64,000 nt of DNA, taken from contig CM034594.1 in assembly GCA_020091685.1 (NCBI GenBank), forward strand, positions 489,981-553,980, in the 5' to 3' direction. A program made the translations under genes and the position numbers. The notes below the pieces were generated by a model. The model saw only the letters and a program-made list of their open reading frames with translations, ran no database searches and was not told the origin of the DNA. Positions 61,403 to 64,000 of this stretch are shown here, piece after piece. The DNA is from Lutjanus erythropterus. Its lineage: Eukaryota > Chordata > Actinopteri > Lutjaniformes > Lutjanidae. Numbering within the stretch: position 1 is the stretch's first letter; each line of letters opens with the position of its first letter.

Positions 61403-62070
61403 TCCCTTCCGGAGCAGGGCAGGCAGCTGCGTGCTTCAGATCGCAGTACCAAAGGTGGTCATCCAACGGACTGTCTTGATTTGTTGATGTAGATAATTTC
61501 TGGTCAGATTTTCCCTGCGGTAAACTTCAGTTTACCTCAAGATTGCAGAAAAAGTAAACGGAGAGGATTGGATGAGAGGTTTTCAACTTTTATCTCACCA
61601 ACCAGTCCGAACAAAAATCCCGATGTTACTTCTGTAATTCACATAATATCCCTGCTGGGGCAATGACTCTATAGTGGTCTAATTCCACCCCCTTTGCCTT
61701 ATTCCTATATGGATTTATGTGCAGTTTCGGAGTGTGTGTGACATGACACACAGAGGCTGTTCTCACCGAGGTTCCTGCTGTTTTTTTTTACTTAATTCAA
61801 GAAGCTCTCCATACGGCGAAGTGCGTCACAGGGTCCGGAGATGCTATTTGCGGGCGTATTAATGGCAAAGACGCGGATTTTAAACACAGATAAGAGGATG
61901 ATGAGAGGAGACGGAGAACTGTGCAGTCTTGTTTAGATTTTCACGAATTACTGCGGGGTGTTTAGAAGAGATTTATCGCAGCCTGCAGGGAACAAGTAGG
62001 TGAAGTCGCATCAGTGTCAAAAGGGACGTTAATTCAATTCAAACTCCTCCTCTGTTCGCAGCCGCATAAA

Positions 62071-62078
62071 TATAAAAG
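62071..62078 (+). promoter_or_regulatory. TATA-like site in intron 1
   Basis: TATAAAAG preceded by GCCGCATAAA in the CpG-rich part of the intron. It is a perfect TATA-box word; a start would fall near 62100. No exon with coding sequence is seen downstream. Confidence 0.3.
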
Positions 62079-62224
62079 CTCCAGTCCGAGAATCCAGTTT
62101 TGTCTGTTACATGGAGACAGTTTTTTGTGTCCGTAATAGCCTCACATCCCACTTAATCACTTCCTAGACAATGCAAGCTGTCTGCTCTGTGGTATTGTGA
62201 TACTGCTGGGCAGATGTCAGTGAC

Positions 62225-62266
62225 CACGTGACCACGAGCCATGTGTTTGTGGCAAGGCTATAAATA
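62225..62266 (+). promoter_or_regulatory. E-box plus TATA-like site in intron 1
   Basis: CACGTG (62225-62230, in context GACCACGTGACC) lies about 30 bases upstream of TATAAATA (62259-62266, context GGCTATAAATACAAG). The spacing and quality resemble a focused promoter. No product is recognised, so this is tentative. Confidence 0.35.
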
Positions 62267-64000
62267 CAAGCGGATTTAGATTTTTGGTTGGTTTTTGTAA
62301 ACAAGGTGCTTCGCCTCCCCCAGCCCCAGTTCATTTCTTCACCCACCCCCCTCTCAGAATGGGATGCAGTGGATAAAGAGGCCAAGTCCCTTCTTCCTCC
62401 GTTGCGCCCTATGGGACCTTAGTTTAGAAAAAAATATGAAATCTAGTCCGTGGCAAAAGACTTAATTGTGTCACAAATTACACTTTGGGGCTTGACCAGT
62501 AATGATATCAGGGCACTGAAACAGTAAACTACCACTGGTATTTTAATACGTATAAATAACTATTAATAAAATAACACAAATAGAGAAAAAAATGTATATA
62601 TTAACCTGAATTTTGAAAATAATCAAATATACATGTATATACAAATGGTGCTGTTGCATCACTTCCAATGCACAAGTGACATCACTTATGTTAGTTGACA
62701 TATGTAACATACTTTAAAAAAAAAAAAAAACTCCTCTATGATCTCGCTCAAAACTTACTCAAGTAGTTTTTATGGCTAAACCAAACCAAACTGCGACCAA
62801 TTTGACTTATGTAACATAGCTAGGTCTGGTAATCCTGTTACTGCTGGTACTCTCCACTGGAAATATGTATCATTTTGGGAGTAGCTGGCAATCGACCTAT
62901 GCTGTTGTGTAGGTATAAAGATGTGTTCGAAAGAACAAGCTAGGTCCGATGCTCATGTGACTACATTCTGATATGAAATTACACAGGCATTGTAGCCCCA
63001 GTGGCCAACATTATCTTTTGGTGGGAAAAAGTCATGATGTCACTTACACAACTTTTTCATAGCGTTGTACTTAAATTGTTTCATGACCAACTGTGATTGT
63101 CTTTACTTGTAAAATGATCTTTCAAATTGACAAAATTCATATGTGTAATCCATGGCACAGTTTAAACGGGACTGAAACAGTACAGTTCATCTTTTTTTTT
63201 TTTTTTCTAAAGTGAGGTCCCATGTTGGCCCAGCAGAAGGGGAGGGACTTGGCCCATGTGTGGGAATGCTGCATACACACAGAACGTTCAGTCACATTGA
63301 TTTTTTCTTTCCTTCCCTCAGTCTTTCTTTGTCATCTTCCCACTTACAGCCTGTATTTACAGTACTATCACCCAGTCTCACTTAATGAGTGTGAGAATAT
63401 AGAATTCAATTATGGGATAGACCTTTAACACAGCCTGTCAACAAGCCTGCAGACACACAGTCACACTTCTTGTCACACCTGCCCCAAGCTTCCTCATATA
63501 GGTACACACAGACACATCCACACACACGCATACACACAAACAGAATAAATCCTGTTAATGGATTCCTTCTTGCAACCGTCTACCATCCATTCAGGTATCT
63601 GCTGATCAAATTAGTCAATTGACTCAGTTACTGCTGAACTCACCAGGGGTCACAGCTATTTGTTTCACTTCCCAAATCCAATTGACTGCGTCTTTGCTAT
63701 ATTCAGTCGTTTAGTCACCCAGCCAGCCTGATTCCTTTAAAGGTAATGGCAAGCTTAGTTTTCTCTCAGCCACAGCCAAATTAGATCCTCTTTTCCAAGA
63801 AGACACTTGCATCACAAGTCCAGTATTTTACCATCATCTCAGATAAATGATCTTTGAATAATTATCTGTGGTGATCACTCAGTGAGTGTCATAATTAATT
63901 TCATGTCATAATGTTTCTTGTTGGCATTAGTGATCATGTTTATTTATTGTCAGTCACGCAACGATAAACTGCAACTCAGCCCCCTGTGGCTCCATCGAAA

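Larger units (their letters stand above)
61335..64000 (+). other. LSAMP: LSAMP intron 1 (start)
   Basis: Begins with the consensus donor GTAAGA. It contains a CAG repeat, a CpG-rich first 800 bases, two TATA-like sites, an A run near 62715 and a T run near 63191, and an AC-rich stretch near 63505-63540. No second exon was recognised. First introns of IgLON genes are very long, so none is expected. Confidence 0.8.

Overview
This window looks like a percomorph-type teleost fish genome. It is AT-rich (estimated by eye), with many AC/GT, GA/TC and AAT microsatellites. It also carries several interspersed repeats that I recognise from memory as common in spiny-rayed fishes: TTTAAAGG-type and fold-back MITEs, hAT-like ends, a tRNA-derived SINE, and CR1/L2-type LINE fragments. 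Nothing in it is bacterial or plasmid-like. It is a gene-poor, neural-gene-desert type of region. Nearly all short open reading frames are chance, low-complexity or transposon-derived.

The only host coding sequence I can support is at 61180-61334 on the plus strand. It is the first coding exon of an IgLON adhesion gene, best read as LSAMP (limbic system-associated membrane protein). It has a 28-residue signal peptide, then the start of the mature protein, and stops at a phase-2 splice donor. The preceding 400 bases hold a CCAAT box, a 90-bp GA tract and a GC-richer leader with no other ATG. An acceptor-like tract inside the exon sits where other IgLON genes are known to join an alternative upstream first exon. 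The 60 kb upstream is therefore either 5' flank or intron of a longer LSAMP transcript. After 61334 the window is intron 1, which opens with a CAG repeat and holds two TATA-like sites.

Layout. 0-7 kb: flank sequence, MITEs, and a nearly identical 169-bp inverted duplication (2483-2651 and 6603-6771), one copy of which interrupts a MITE. 7.6 kb: SINE. 8.8-9.2 kb: possible conserved non-coding block. 11.8-13.4 kb: decayed minus-strand LINE with a readable YADD motif. 13.6-15.9 kb: two nested non-autonomous DNA elements. 16-24 kb: unique sequence with candidate conserved blocks, a long pyrimidine tract, a ~32-bp tandem repeat and a GC-rich island at 22.9 kb. 24.3-25 kb: MITE. 25-41 kb: mostly featureless, with MITEs at 33.1 and 37.6 kb. 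41.7-43.7 kb: LINE fragment and hAT-like MITE. 46-60 kb: candidate conserved blocks mixed with a fold-back element (50 kb), a fragment of a second type of non-LTR element (54 kb) and a TA-flanked MITE (58.6 kb). 60-64 kb: LSAMP promoter, exon 1 and intron 1.

Limits: repeat families were named by recognition, not search. 'Candidate conserved element' means only that a stretch is complex, non-repetitive and rich in homeodomain-like motifs. I saw no LTR or virus-derived element.
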